DNA of 64,000 nt from a bacterium. Lineage in GTDB: Bacteria; CLD3; SB21. Shown piece by piece: positions 34,784 to 44,103 of the stretch. The position numbers and the translations under genes are program-made. Under the pieces are notes generated by a model. The model saw only the letters and a program-made list of their open reading frames with translations, was not told the origin of the DNA and did no database searches. The number at the start of each line of letters is the position of its first letter. Position 1 is the first letter of the stretch. The DNA is taken from NCBI GenBank assembly GCA_019695335.1, contig JAIBAF010000001.1, forward strand, positions 62,001-126,000, in the 5' to 3' direction.

Positions 34784-35641
34784 ATGATTTCAAAACTTCT
34801 TGTTTTTGGCAGGATGATCAAATTTTCTCATACGATTTTTGCCCTGCCGTTCGCGCTCACATCAGCGGTGTTGGCGTCACGCGAACATCCTCTGAGCATC
34901 GAAAAAATATTTTGGATTGTTATGGCGATGGTCGGTGCGCGAACAGCCGCCATGGGATTTAATAGAATCGTCGATGCTTCATTTGATGCAAAAAATCCAA
35001 GAACGGCCAATCGAGAAATTCCGCGTGGCGTAATTGAGAAAGGTACAGCCGCATTGTTTGTCACTTTGTCGGCTGGATTGTTGATAGTAGCGTCTTATTT
35101 TTTAAATGAGCTATGTTTTTATCTGTCACCGTTGGCGTTGGCGATCGTACTGTTTTATTCTCTGACTAAAAGATTTACATCCTGGTCGCATGTTTTTCTG
35201 GGCATTGCGCTTGGTGTCGCACCCTTAGGGGCGTGGATCGCATTAAGCGGCGAATGGAATTGGTTTGCGTTTATGCTCGGATGCGCTGTACTGGCGTGGG
35301 TTGCCGGGTTTGACATCATTTACTCGTGTCAGGATTATGAATTTGATAAAGAAACCGGATTATTTTCCATTCCTAAAACATTTGGAATCTCCAATGCGCT
35401 TTGGATTTCGCGATTATTTCACTTGTTATCTTTTTCATTGTTGATACTGGTCGGGTATTTTCTTGTTTTGCAATGGTTATATTTCCTTGGCGTTATTGTA
35501 ATTGGCGCTATGCTTTTGTATGAACAGCTTTTAGTCAAGCCGCACGACCTGTCGAAAGTGAATATTGCTTTTATGAATATGAATGGAATCATCAGCGTTT
35601 TATATTTCCTTGTAACCGCGTGCGACGTGTATTGGATATGA
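34784..35641 (+). CDS. UbiA-family prenyltransferase (MqnP-like)
   Basis: A 285-residue polytopic membrane enzyme with about eight segments. The first Asp-rich motif FNRIVDASFDAKNPRTANREIPRG and the second YSCQDYEFDKETGLFSIP are both intact. The ARTANREIPRG version matches the MqnP/ubiA-other group, which prenylates an aromatic precursor in the futalosine route to menaquinone. Mqn genes are not in the window, so the pathway is inferred. The stop overlaps the start of the fluoride-channel gene (ATGA). Confidence 0.85.
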   Translation: MISKLLVFGRMIKFSHTIFALPFALTSAVLASREHPLSIEKIFWIVMAMVGARTAAMGFNRIVDASFDAKNPRTANREIPRGVIEKGTAALFVTLSAGLLIVASYFLNELCFYLSPLALAIVLFYSLTKRFTSWSHVFLGIALGVAPLGAWIALSGEWNWFAFMLGCAVLAWVAGFDIIYSCQDYEFDKETGLFSIPKTFGISNALWISRLFHLLSFSLLILVGYFLVLQWLYFLGVIVIGAMLLYEQLLVKPHDLSKVNIAFMNMNGIISVLYFLVTACDVYWI

Positions 35642-36000
35642 ATTACTTACTTATTTTTATAGGCGGAGGTATTGGCGCAGTCAGCCGTTACGCGTTACAA
35701 GGTGCAGTGTATCGATTTACAGACGCCTCGTTTCCTTATGGAACATTTATCGTTAATGTTTTGGGATGTTTTCTTATCGGGTTATTTGCCGGAGCGTCGG
35801 AAAAATTTATCATCGATTCACAATGGCGAGTTTTTCTAACCATCGGTTTGCTCGGCGGGTTTACCACTTTTTCATCGTTTGGATATGAAACGTTTGCGTT
35901 GTTTCGTGACGGTGAAATTTTCTTTGCAATGGTCAATATGATTGGCAGTATGATCATCGGATTATTGGCAGTGTGGTTCGGATTTTTTTTGATTAAATAA
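35638..36000 (+). CDS. crcB: Fluoride-specific ion channel CrcB/Fluc
   Basis: A 120-residue protein with four membrane segments. Start at 35638 overlaps the stop of the upstream prenyltransferase gene; the longer frame from 35620 is rejected. Motifs: GGGIGAVSRYAL, GTFIVNVLGCFLIGLF and GLLGGFTTFSSFGYE, including the Asn and Phe residues lining the pore. Role: exports fluoride as a dual-topology dimer in the inner membrane. It is followed by DUF190, a frequent companion. No crcB riboswitch was seen upstream. Confidence 0.93.
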   Translation: MNYLLIFIGGGIGAVSRYALQGAVYRFTDASFPYGTFIVNVLGCFLIGLFAGASEKFIIDSQWRVFLTIGLLGGFTTFSSFGYETFALFRDGEIFFAMVNMIGSMIIGLLAVWFGFFLIK

Positions 36001-36016
36001 TCATGAAGAAAAACGT

Positions 36017-36364
36017 ATGAAAATCGAGGGTGAAGGAAAATTGCTCCGGATTTTTGTCGGAGAATTGGATAAATACGGCAATCAATCGCTTTATGAAGCT
36101 ATTGTATTCAAAGCAAAAGAACTCGGTTTGGCCGGTTCGACGGTTTTACGGGGCATCGAAGGATTCGGAGCTAATTCGAGAGTGCACACGGCCAAAATAC
36201 TACGATTGTCCGAAGATTTGCCGATCGTGATCGAGATTGTCGATACTGAAGAAAAAATCAGGTTGGCATTGCCTGAATTGGATAAGCTCATTTATGATGC
36301 AAATTGCGGTGTACTGATGACACTTGAAAAAGCCGAAATTATTAAATATACCCCCAAACGTTGA
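36017..36364 (+). CDS. DUF190 protein (CrcB-associated)
   Basis: A 115-residue protein matching DUF190: LLRIFVGELDKYGNQSLYEAIV, LGLAGSTVLRGIEGFGANS and the PII-like ferredoxin fold pattern. It starts 16 nt after crcB. Family knowledge: PII-like proteins of this group are often encoded with CrcB and may gate or sense, but their biochemical role is not firmly known. Confidence 0.88.
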   Translation: MKIEGEGKLLRIFVGELDKYGNQSLYEAIVFKAKELGLAGSTVLRGIEGFGANSRVHTAKILRLSEDLPIVIEIVDTEEKIRLALPELDKLIYDANCGVLMTLEKAEIIKYTPKR

Positions 36365-36368
36365 TAGT

Positions 36369-36836
36369 ATGGACGATATTGAACTACTTCGTCAAACGTT
36401 TACATTAGCCCGCCAGTCACAGTTGAACGGGAACCTTCTTTTTGCATCAATTTTGGTTGATGCAAAAGGTCAAGTGATTGCAAAAGCCGAAAATACAGTT
36501 GTTACAGACAATGATCCTCTAGGACACGCTGAAGTCAACCTTATTAAAAGCCTTCGGCAATCCGTTGATTTTAATTTTTTGAATTCTTGTACGGTGTTTG
36601 CCAGCCACGAACCTTGTCCGATGTGTACCGCGGCGATCTATTGGAGCGGTATTGGACGTTTGGTTTACGGGCTCAGCAACGAGCGTTTTTATGAAATAGT
36701 CGGCGAATCACAAAAATCCATTGGGCTAACGCTTCCATGCCGTACGCTGTTGGCAACCGGCGGGCGAAAAGTTGAAGTAATCGGGCCTTTATTGGAAGAT
36801 GAGGCCGCGGAATGGTACCGGCGTTATTGGAAATAA
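36369..36836 (+). CDS. Cytidine deaminase-fold nucleoside deaminase
   Basis: A 155-residue protein. Start at 36369 follows the DUF190 stop by 4 nt; the in-frame upstream ATG at 36324 lies inside DUF190. Zinc motif: HAE (H and catalytic E in GHAEVN) and PCPMC with both cysteines. The rest resembles guanine deaminase/TadA-like enzymes (ASHEPCPMCTAAIYWSGIGRLVYGLSN). Role: hydrolytic deamination of a purine or pyrimidine base or nucleoside; the substrate cannot be read, but tRNA-specific TadA is less likely from the C-terminal region. Confidence 0.82.
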   Translation: MDDIELLRQTFTLARQSQLNGNLLFASILVDAKGQVIAKAENTVVTDNDPLGHAEVNLIKSLRQSVDFNFLNSCTVFASHEPCPMCTAAIYWSGIGRLVYGLSNERFYEIVGESQKSIGLTLPCRTLLATGGRKVEVIGPLLEDEAAEWYRRYWK

Positions 36837-36896
36837 CGGATGCCTGTCGATGGCCTTAAAATCAACATTTATCGGGTCTTATTTAAAAAACATCTC

Positions 36897-36925
36897 TTGA
36901 CATACGTATCTTTTTGATGTATCTT
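36897..36925 (+). promoter_or_regulatory. Strong sigma-70 promoter of the HNH gene
   Basis: TTGACA (36897-36902), exact 17-nt spacer, TATCTT (36920-36925), about 60 nt before the ATG. Confidence 0.7.
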
Positions 36926-36987
36926 TTTTTTCAGTAACTTACAGTTTTTTTATCCGTTAACTAACCGAAAGCATTGGTGGTTTTTGT

Positions 36988-37497
36988 ATGTCGTTGGGCG
37001 GGCATGTGCTCGTATTAAATCAGAACTATGAGCCGATGACTATCTGCCATGTCAAGAAGGCGATTATTCTCATTTTCCTAGGTAAAGCGGAAATTATCGA
37101 AGTGATGGAAGGCAAGGCTATTTGCTCGATTTCACAATCATTTCCTTATCCGAGCATTGTCCGATTGAGTGATTTCGTTCATCGTCGTCAAAGAGGAATT
37201 ATGTTGTCCAGGAAAAACATCTTGAAGCGGGATGCTTTTCAATGTCAATATTGCGGAACGAAATCGCGAGCGATGACGGTGGATCATATAATTCCAAAAG
37301 TTCGGGGCGGTAAGGATTCGTGGGAGAACCTGGTGACGGCCTGCATTCAATGCAATAATAAAAAAGGCGATCAAACGCCTGAAGAGGCCGCGATGCCGTT
37401 GCTGTCCAAACCCCGTAAACCGCATCATCTCAGCTTCATCCAAAGCCACGCGTATACAACGGATGTTCGATGGAAGCCTTATTTATTTATGGCTTAA
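36988..37497 (+). CDS. HNH endonuclease
   Basis: A 169-residue protein. The C-terminal half is an HNH nuclease domain: CQYC zinc pair, the DHIIPKVRGGKDSWENLV active motif and a second CIQCNNKKGD pair, all complete. The N-terminal half (VLVLNQNYEPMTICHVKKAIILIFLGKAEII) is the usual lead domain of this chromosomal family. It has its own strong promoter. Such HNH proteins are common and not tied to mobile elements; the physiological role is unknown. Confidence 0.88.
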   Translation: MSLGGHVLVLNQNYEPMTICHVKKAIILIFLGKAEIIEVMEGKAICSISQSFPYPSIVRLSDFVHRRQRGIMLSRKNILKRDAFQCQYCGTKSRAMTVDHIIPKVRGGKDSWENLVTACIQCNNKKGDQTPEEAAMPLLSKPRKPHHLSFIQSHAYTTDVRWKPYLFMA

Positions 37498-37640
37498 TTA
37501 TAGATCGGCAACGTTTTGCGCACGAGACATCAACAATATGAGCGAATTGAGTTAGAGTTTTTCACTCCGGAATATTCTCCCTCGTTATTTCATTATGGTT
37601 GTTTGATTTCAACGAATTCTAAGGAAAGGACTATTTAAAA

Positions 37641-38654
37641 TTGCCACGGATTTTTAGCGGAATGCGCCCGACCGGTAAATTGCATCTGGGTCACTTAGTT
37701 GGCGCTTTGGAGAACTGGGTTAAACTTCAGGATTCATACGAAACGATTTACGGAATTGTTGACTGGCATGCGCTCACGACGGGCTACAAAGACACGTCCA
37801 CGTTGCAGGAAAATATTTTTGATACGGCCGTAGATTGGATTTCCGTCGGTATCGATCCGGCACGGAGCATTATCATGGTGCAATCCCACGTCAAAGAACA
37901 TGCGGAATTGCATTTGCTTTTGTCGATGATCACGCCGACGCCTTGGTTGATCCGTAATCCGACGGTGAAGGAGCAAGCCCGTGCCATGGGGCTTATCGAT
38001 GAAACGACCGATGAAAATATGATGAAAATTGATTTTGGGCATTTGGGATATCCTGTGTTACAAACGGCGGATATCCTTGTGTATGAAGCGGATACGGTGC
38101 CGGTGGGCGAGGATCAGGTACCGCATATTGAAATCAGCCGTGAAATCGCCCGTCGTTTTAATTTTTTATACGGCGCCAATGGATATCAATTTCCGGAACC
38201 TCAGCACAAGCTCACGCCCACGCCCCGATTGCCGGGCGTTGACGGCAATATGAAAATGAGTAAAAGTCTGAACAATTGCATTTACCTGTCCGACGACAAC
38301 GATACCATCCAGGCTCAAGTAAAAAAAATGGTGACCGATCCGCAAAAATTGCGAAAAAACGATCCCGGCCGGCCGGAAATATGTTCGGTCTTCACCTATC
38401 ATAAAGTTTTTAACAATAACGAGGCTCCCGCGATTGAAGCTACTTGCCGTACCGGCGAACTAGGATGTGTAGCTTGCAAGAAAAATCTGGGCGAAAAAAT
38501 TGCTATAAAACTTGAACCGTTCAGAGCAAAGCGTCGTGAATTGGAAAGCAATCGATCCGGTGTTGAAAAAATTATCAAAGAAGGATCGGATCGCGCTCGC
38601 GAGATTGCTTCCGGGACTTTGCAAAAAGTACGTCACGCTATGCGCCTCGTGTGA
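37641..38654 (+). CDS. trpS: Tryptophanyl-tRNA synthetase
   Basis: A 337-residue class I synthetase, normal length. It begins with TTG, preceded by AAGGAAAGGA at 37621-37630; no in-frame ATG fits the conserved start. Signature motifs: HLGH (H15-H18) and KMSKS (205-209). Role: charges tRNA-Trp. The nucleotide-binding and Trp pocket motifs (GEDQVPHIEISREIARRFN) are intact. Confidence 0.95.
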   Translation: MPRIFSGMRPTGKLHLGHLVGALENWVKLQDSYETIYGIVDWHALTTGYKDTSTLQENIFDTAVDWISVGIDPARSIIMVQSHVKEHAELHLLLSMITPTPWLIRNPTVKEQARAMGLIDETTDENMMKIDFGHLGYPVLQTADILVYEADTVPVGEDQVPHIEISREIARRFNFLYGANGYQFPEPQHKLTPTPRLPGVDGNMKMSKSLNNCIYLSDDNDTIQAQVKKMVTDPQKLRKNDPGRPEICSVFTYHKVFNNNEAPAIEATCRTGELGCVACKKNLGEKIAIKLEPFRAKRRELESNRSGVEKIIKEGSDRAREIASGTLQKVRHAMRLV

Positions 38655-38681
38655 TTTTGAACAGAAGTCCAAGATTTCGGT

Positions 38682-39335
38682 ATGAATATTGAACAATTAA
38701 TAATTCCTTTTTTTGTATTCTTTTTTCTGGGCATAGCCGTATTAATTTTCCTTTTTGGTATCAGGCAAAAACAAAAGTTGCGTGAAAATTTTGCTGTATT
38801 TGCAGAAAAGCTCGGATGCCCGGCACAGATTCCGCAAGGGTATTTCGGCGGATTTCCTTCTTTGTCAGGGAATTATCGCAAACACGCTTTAAGAGTATAC
38901 ATGTTCACACGAACGTCAGGCTGCGGTAAAAATCGTTCCACCACGACGTACACCGCTTTCACAATCAGCGTTAATAATTCGGCTAACTTTGAATTCAATA
39001 TTTTCGAACAAGGTTTTTTTACGACGCTGGCTACCAAGCTTGGGATGCAAGACATTCAAATCGGCGATGAAATATTTGATAAGGAATTTATTATCAAATC
39101 AAATAATGAGACGATGGTGACCAATTTTCTTTCTCCAGGGATCAAGCAACAGTTTCTTGAAATGGCCGAACGGTATACGGCTTTCGGCGTTAAATTAAAC
39201 GGCCAGCAATTTTACTATGAAGCGGCGAATACACTGGCTTCAAGCTCTTTTGGAGAGAAGCTCGAAACTTTAATTAATTTTATGTGCGATCTGGCCGATC
39301 GCGTCGAAGAAATTCAACGGGGGCATTGGCGATGA
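38682..39335 (+). CDS. Membrane-anchored protein of unknown function
   Basis: A 217-residue protein with one N-terminal membrane segment (about 8-26) and a soluble domain with no recognised motif (GYFGGFPSLSGNYRKHALRVYM; FTISVNNSANFEFNIF). It loosely resembles DUF3137-type domains. Its stop overlaps the start of the aminopeptidase gene (ATGA). Function unknown. Confidence 0.6.
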   Translation: MNIEQLIIPFFVFFFLGIAVLIFLFGIRQKQKLRENFAVFAEKLGCPAQIPQGYFGGFPSLSGNYRKHALRVYMFTRTSGCGKNRSTTTYTAFTISVNNSANFEFNIFEQGFFTTLATKLGMQDIQIGDEIFDKEFIIKSNNETMVTNFLSPGIKQQFLEMAERYTAFGVKLNGQQFYYEAANTLASSSFGEKLETLINFMCDLADRVEEIQRGHWR

Positions 39336-40765
39336 GAATAGTTTGTCTTTTACTAATTTTTATGGCCTGTCATTTGGCAACGGGTCAGGAGTTAAGCATT
39401 CCCAAAGTTTACGATACTGATTTGTTGACTAAAGAATTTCACCAGGGCAGCCGTACCGAATTGGCCAAACGACTGTTGCCTAATAGTTTGGTTTTGCTTT
39501 TAGCTTCGGAACAGCGGATTCGCAGCGAAGCTTCGTATTACAACTATCGATATAATAACAATATATATTATCTTACCGGTATGCAGGAGTCAGACTGTGC
39601 TTTTATGTTTATACCGGATGGTATCCGGTTGGCCGATGGAGGAAAACCAATTTTTTCGGTGTTATTCGTCAATCCGCGTGATTTAGATAAGGAAACCCGT
39701 AACGGCCGCCGATTCGGAACTAGCGGGACAATGCAAATTCTGGGAGTAGATACGGCTTTTGTTAATGATGATTTCGCATTGATTTTCAAAAAAATTACGA
39801 CGCAATTGTCAGCCAATAAAAAACTAGATAACGTATATTTGCCTGACATTTATACAGCTATCGAACATCAGCCATTGAAGCGTATGACTGAAGTACTCTT
39901 GAAATACCGGAGCGATCAAACCGGCGATAGAAAATTTCATGACATCGATCCTATTGTTAACGAAATGCGCTCGATCAAAACGGAAGATGAAATTAAATTG
40001 CTCAAAAAAGCGATCGGAATTTCAGTGGACGGACATATACAAATGATGAAAAGCACCGAGCCTGGAATGTTCGAATATGAAGCACGGGCGGTCGGGGAGT
40101 ACATTTTTACAAAAAACGGTTCCGAGCATGAGGGCTACGGTTCGATCTGCGGCGCCGGTGAGAATAGCGTTATTCTGCATTACCGTCCTAACCGCAAACC
40201 GATGAAAGACGGTGAATTGCTGCTGATCGATATGGCGGCGGAATATCATGGCTATACGGCCGACGTCACACGCACGTTTCCGGTCAACGGAAAATTTTCT
40301 ACAGAACAATTGGCCATTTATCAGATAGTGCTGAATGCACAAAAAGCCGGAATAACAATGATCAAACCCGGAGCAAACTACGGAGAAGTTTCGGCTAAAA
40401 TTACGGAAGTGCTGGAGAATGGCCTCCTCGATCTTGGATTAATTAAAGATCGTAAAGAAGCCAAACGGTATACCTTGCACGGATATATGCATTCCATAGG
40501 CCTGAACGTTCACGATCCTCAGGGATTTGCAACAGACTTTTCGCCGGGATATTTCACGACTGTTGAACCCGGAATTTATATTCCGGAAGGCAGCCCGGTC
40601 GATAAAAAATGGTGGAATATCGGTGTGCGTATCGAGGATGATATTTTGATAACGACCGATGGCGCAATTAATTTAAGCGAAAAAGCGCCGCGTGAGCCGA
40701 AAGAAATTGAAGCGTTGATGAAGAAAAAAGGAATCGGCAATATTCCATTGGATTACGAAAAATAA
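39332..40765 (+). CDS. pepP: Secreted Xaa-Pro aminopeptidase (M24B)
   Basis: A 477-residue protein; the start at 39332 overlaps the upstream stop, and the longer frame from 39284 is rejected. It has a signal peptide (about 1-20), so it is exported, unlike cytosolic PepP. An AMP_N domain (~25-165) precedes the creatinase fold. Metal ligands are all present: the Asp pair in LIDMAAEYHGYTADVTRTF, His in HSIGLNVHD, and Glu residues in TVEPGIYIP and GVRIEDDILI. Role: removes the N-terminal residue before proline. It is one nucleotide upstream of scpA. Confidence 0.92.
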   Translation: MRIVCLLLIFMACHLATGQELSIPKVYDTDLLTKEFHQGSRTELAKRLLPNSLVLLLASEQRIRSEASYYNYRYNNNIYYLTGMQESDCAFMFIPDGIRLADGGKPIFSVLFVNPRDLDKETRNGRRFGTSGTMQILGVDTAFVNDDFALIFKKITTQLSANKKLDNVYLPDIYTAIEHQPLKRMTEVLLKYRSDQTGDRKFHDIDPIVNEMRSIKTEDEIKLLKKAIGISVDGHIQMMKSTEPGMFEYEARAVGEYIFTKNGSEHEGYGSICGAGENSVILHYRPNRKPMKDGELLLIDMAAEYHGYTADVTRTFPVNGKFSTEQLAIYQIVLNAQKAGITMIKPGANYGEVSAKITEVLENGLLDLGLIKDRKEAKRYTLHGYMHSIGLNVHDPQGFATDFSPGYFTTVEPGIYIPEGSPVDKKWWNIGVRIEDDILITTDGAINLSEKAPREPKEIEALMKKKGIGNIPLDYEK

Positions 40766-40766
40766 T

Positions 40767-42479
40767 ATGTCGCAAGCTTACAAAATAAAACTACAAAATT
40801 TCGAAGGCCCGCTGGATCTTCTGCTTTTTTTCGTCCGGAAAGATGAACTGAATATATACGATATTCCGATCTCACGGATTACCAAATCGTACTTGGAATA
40901 TCTGCAATTGATGACGGATTTAAATCTCGATATTGCGAGCGAGTTTATTCTGATGGCGGCAACGTTGATGCGCATCAAAGCGAAATCGATGCTCCCGCCC
41001 GATCCCTCCGAAGAGGAAGAAGAAGAAATGATGGATCCGCGCGAGGAGTTGTCCCGCCGTCTGATCGAATACCGTCAATTTAAAGAAGCCTCCAAAACGT
41101 TGTCAGAACTGGATGAGTATTGGCGAACAGTTTATCGCCGTACGTATTTTAATTTTGATTTACTGCCGAGAAACGAAGAGGAAGCGATCGGGCTAAAGGA
41201 TATTTCGTTTTTTGATTTATTGACCGCTTACAAAAAAGCGATGGAGAAAAAACCGAAACCGTTTTTTCATCGCGTCGAGCGCCTCAATGTCACGATTGAG
41301 CAGCAGATTCAGTATATCATGGATTTTTTCCGTGATCGCAATTGTTATCTTTTTACGGAACTGTGCGAAGCCATGGATAAAATAGAAATCGTCGTAACCT
41401 TCCTGGCTCTTTTAGATTTGGTAAAAAAAGGAGATATTGCCATCCGGCAGGCGTCGATTTTTGACGATATTTGGATTTACAAAGCTTCTGAATTCAAAGA
41501 TGATGCATTGCCGGAACTAGCGTCTCAGGAAGATGCGGATGTTGCTGAAACGGATATTACAACAATTTCTCCTGAAGTGGAGCTTTCAGAACAACCGATT
41601 TCTGCAGATGTTTCCCATGAAGAGGTGCTGATTGAAGATGAGTCGGCTTTGCCTCAAAATGAAAATACATTAACGCAAATCGGCGTCGAGCAAGTCATTG
41701 AAGCTAAATCTGATATTGCTTCGTCGGTTATTGAAAATGAAATACAAACCGAAGAAATTCTATCACAAAACACTCAAACAGATACGCTAGCAAAAGAAGA
41801 TTTGCAAGAAGAGTTTGTCTCCGATGATAACGTTGCACCGCAAACTCACGATATGTCAATCGAAGATGATAAGATGTTTAAACCGGTTGCCGATCAGCAT
41901 GAAGAAACTCAAAATGAAATTCAAGACTCTGTTGTGAACGTAAATGACGGTACATCAGATGGTGCTTTAAATCACGAACTTATCGAGGAAGAATCAGCAA
42001 TCGAAGATTTGGAAGAGGCGAATGATCTTGAAGAAGAAAAAAGAAAAAAAGAAGAAGCAGATGAACTCAGGGAAGAAGAAGAATTAATCATGGCCTCGTA
42101 CTTTCCAGAAGGATTGACCAAACAAGTCGCCGATCAACCAGTTATTGAAGATGAACAAACGGTTTCGGATCTTACTGAAGAGGAGGTCCATAAAGGCGTC
42201 GTCGAAAGTAATATTGAGTCCGTGCAGCCAAATGAGCCGAAAATGGTTGAAGAAATTGATAGTCAAGGCGTGATTGAATCTGAAGACGAAATACAAACAA
42301 CTGATTCATCCGAACAGAAGAGTATTGATACTGTAGAATTCGAGGCCATCGAAGCAAAAACTGCAACGGAAGTATCGAAGCCCAAACAGGTTGATGACGA
42401 AAATATTCAGAAAAATTCAGTGATAAAAAACTTTTTTAAGAAAATTGTTTCGTTTGTTAAACGGATTTTTTCAAAATAA
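40767..42479 (+). CDS. scpA: Segregation and condensation protein ScpA with long acidic C-terminal tail
   Basis: A 570-residue protein, more than twice the usual ~250. Residues 1-240 are normal ScpA: NFEGPLDLLLFFVRKDELNIYDIPI at the N-terminus (binds the SMC neck) and the C-terminal winged helix near 188-238. Residues ~241-548 form an acidic, low-complexity tail rich in Glu, Asp, Ser, Thr and Gln with no fold signature. The last ~18 residues, IKNFFKKIVSFVKRIFSK, are strongly basic and amphipathic. Role of the core: kleisin subunit of the SMC-ScpAB condensin. The tail may tether the complex to membrane or DNA; this is inference. Confidence 0.93.
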   Translation: MSQAYKIKLQNFEGPLDLLLFFVRKDELNIYDIPISRITKSYLEYLQLMTDLNLDIASEFILMAATLMRIKAKSMLPPDPSEEEEEEMMDPREELSRRLIEYRQFKEASKTLSELDEYWRTVYRRTYFNFDLLPRNEEEAIGLKDISFFDLLTAYKKAMEKKPKPFFHRVERLNVTIEQQIQYIMDFFRDRNCYLFTELCEAMDKIEIVVTFLALLDLVKKGDIAIRQASIFDDIWIYKASEFKDDALPELASQEDADVAETDITTISPEVELSEQPISADVSHEEVLIEDESALPQNENTLTQIGVEQVIEAKSDIASSVIENEIQTEEILSQNTQTDTLAKEDLQEEFVSDDNVAPQTHDMSIEDDKMFKPVADQHEETQNEIQDSVVNVNDGTSDGALNHELIEEESAIEDLEEANDLEEEKRKKEEADELREEEELIMASYFPEGLTKQVADQPVIEDEQTVSDLTEEEVHKGVVESNIESVQPNEPKMVEEIDSQGVIESEDEIQTTDSSEQKSIDTVEFEAIEAKTATEVSKPKQVDDENIQKNSVIKNFFKKIVSFVKRIFSK

Positions 42480-42499
42480 ATCAGGAGGATGCAAGGGTT

Positions 42500-43228
42500 T
42501 TGAGCTACGAGCCTATTATTATTGACGGTGTTGACGTCAAACATGTTGTTGAGGCAATTGTATTTGCATCGACCGAACCGTTGCCAATCGAAAAAATTGT
42601 CGAGTGCATTCAGCGTGAAGAGATCAGTAAAGCGACAGTTAAGACGGCGATTGACGTGCTTAACAAAAATTACCAAGAACACGGCATGGCCGTACGGATT
42701 GTCAAAATTGCCGGCGGTTTTCAATTTGCAACGCACCCGCAGTATGATAAATGGGTTGCACGGTTATTTGCATCTAAAGCTGAGAAAAAATTGTCGCAAT
42801 CATCGTTGGAAGTGCTGGCGATCGTAGCATATCGGCAGCCGATCACGCGCTCTGAAATCGAAAAGATCCGCGGCGTCAATGCCGATTGGACCTTGCGGTC
42901 GCTCATGGAAAAAAACCTGATCACGGTGGTCGGGCGTGAAGATGCACCGGGCAAACCGCTTCTCTTCGGCACGACTAAACAGTTTCTCGAGCATTTCGGC
43001 CTCGATGCCGTTTCGGAATTACCGAAATTAAAAGAAATCGAAGACATTTTGCGTGAAGACAAAGAATTTGCCGAAACAATGGAATTTGATTTTACCGGTA
43101 ATAAATTAAAAGAAGCCAATACGGAAGTATCGGCTGAATCAGCTTCCGGCAATGATCAGGAAGCGCAGGTTGATAACATCGTTCAATCAACTGAGGCCTC
43201 GGAAGAAAAAAACGAGAATGCCGGATAG
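42500..43228 (+). CDS. scpB: Segregation and condensation protein ScpB
   Basis: A 242-residue protein starting TTG at 42500, with AGGAGG at 42483-42488. Two winged-helix domains: VVEAIVFASTEPLPIEKIVECIQ (N-terminal), then LSQSSLEVLAIVAYRQPITRSEIEKIRGV, the family signature. The C-terminal ~50 residues are acidic and probably disordered, as in other ScpB proteins. Role: dimer that binds ScpA in the SMC condensin. A four-codon ATG frame overlaps the start region and may influence initiation. Confidence 0.93.
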   Translation: MSYEPIIIDGVDVKHVVEAIVFASTEPLPIEKIVECIQREEISKATVKTAIDVLNKNYQEHGMAVRIVKIAGGFQFATHPQYDKWVARLFASKAEKKLSQSSLEVLAIVAYRQPITRSEIEKIRGVNADWTLRSLMEKNLITVVGREDAPGKPLLFGTTKQFLEHFGLDAVSELPKLKEIEDILREDKEFAETMEFDFTGNKLKEANTEVSAESASGNDQEAQVDNIVQSTEASEEKNENAG

Positions 43229-43272
43229 TTCAAATGATGATCAATTGTACTGAACAAGGTAAGAGGTGAGTT

Positions 43273-44103
43273 ATGGAAAACCGATTATTAAAAGATTATA
43301 CGTGGGTAGTCAATCAGGACGCTCCGTGGAAACATTTGAGCAAAGATATTTCAGAAGCCAAAGTTGCGTTGATCACAACAGCCGGCTTGTATCCCTGGAA
43401 ACAAACCAAACATTTTAATTTGGCCGATGAAAACGGCGATCCGTCATTTCGTGAAATTAAAAAAATCATTACACAGGAAGAAATCAGGATTTCACACAAA
43501 TATTACGATCTGAAAGATTCAGTCAACCTTGATTTTAATTGCAATTTTCCTTTGGACCGTTTATTGGAGATGGAAAAAGAAAAAAAGATCAGCGCTGTTT
43601 CCGAATCGCATTTCAGCGTGATGGGTGAAACCAAAGATCCGAAGGCGATTATCAACGATACCGTTCCGAAAATCATTAAATTATTACAGAAATACCTCGT
43701 GGACGTCGTGGTGATTACGCCGGTAGGCGCGCTTGGACACCAGACGGCGGCACTGATGGCTCGTGAAATCGAAGAAGCCGAGATCAGTACTGTCATGGTC
43801 AGTTCGCTTAAAACTGTTTGTCAAAATGCTAAGCCGCCGAGAACCATTCTGGTGCGGTTTCCTTTTGGCCAGCTGTTTGGGGCTCCGTTTGATGTAGAGA
43901 CTCAGAAAGAAATTCTGGCTGAATGCCTCATACATATTAAATCGATTCGTGAACCCGGGGAAATTGCCGAGCTGAATTTACGTTGGCGTGACTCGTACGC
44001 CAAAGCATTGGCCGCAAAACCCGATCTGAAGTCATTGGCCAGTCACACCGTAGATACTGATGCAAATAACGACAAACGTAAAATTTCAGCGGAAAAATTC
44101 TGA
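43273..44103 (+). CDS. Glycine/sarcosine reductase selenoprotein B-like protein without selenocysteine
   Basis: A 276-residue protein resembling the GrdB/PrdB family (ALITTAGLYPWKQ, DFNCNFPLDRLLEM, HFSVMGETKDP). In true GrdB the active site reads T-x-U-G-x-C near the middle; here the corresponding stretch is ITPVGALGHQTAALMAREIE (148-167) with neither selenocysteine nor cysteine. No in-frame TGA exists. It belongs to the shorter non-selenoprotein branch, whose function is unknown. The last base of its stop is the first of the next ATG. Confidence 0.75.
   Translation: MENRLLKDYTWVVNQDAPWKHLSKDISEAKVALITTAGLYPWKQTKHFNLADENGDPSFREIKKIITQEEIRISHKYYDLKDSVNLDFNCNFPLDRLLEMEKEKKISAVSESHFSVMGETKDPKAIINDTVPKIIKLLQKYLVDVVVITPVGALGHQTAALMAREIEEAEISTVMVSSLKTVCQNAKPPRTILVRFPFGQLFGAPFDVETQKEILAECLIHIKSIREPGEIAELNLRWRDSYAKALAAKPDLKSLASHTVDTDANNDKRKISAEKF

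Noticed and set aside
35500-35640. Fluoride riboswitch before crcB
   Set aside because: crcB starts inside the upstream gene, and no crcB-motif-like fold was seen.
36324-36368. Longer start for the deaminase
   Set aside because: It lies inside the DUF190 gene; the ATG at 36369 gives the family start.
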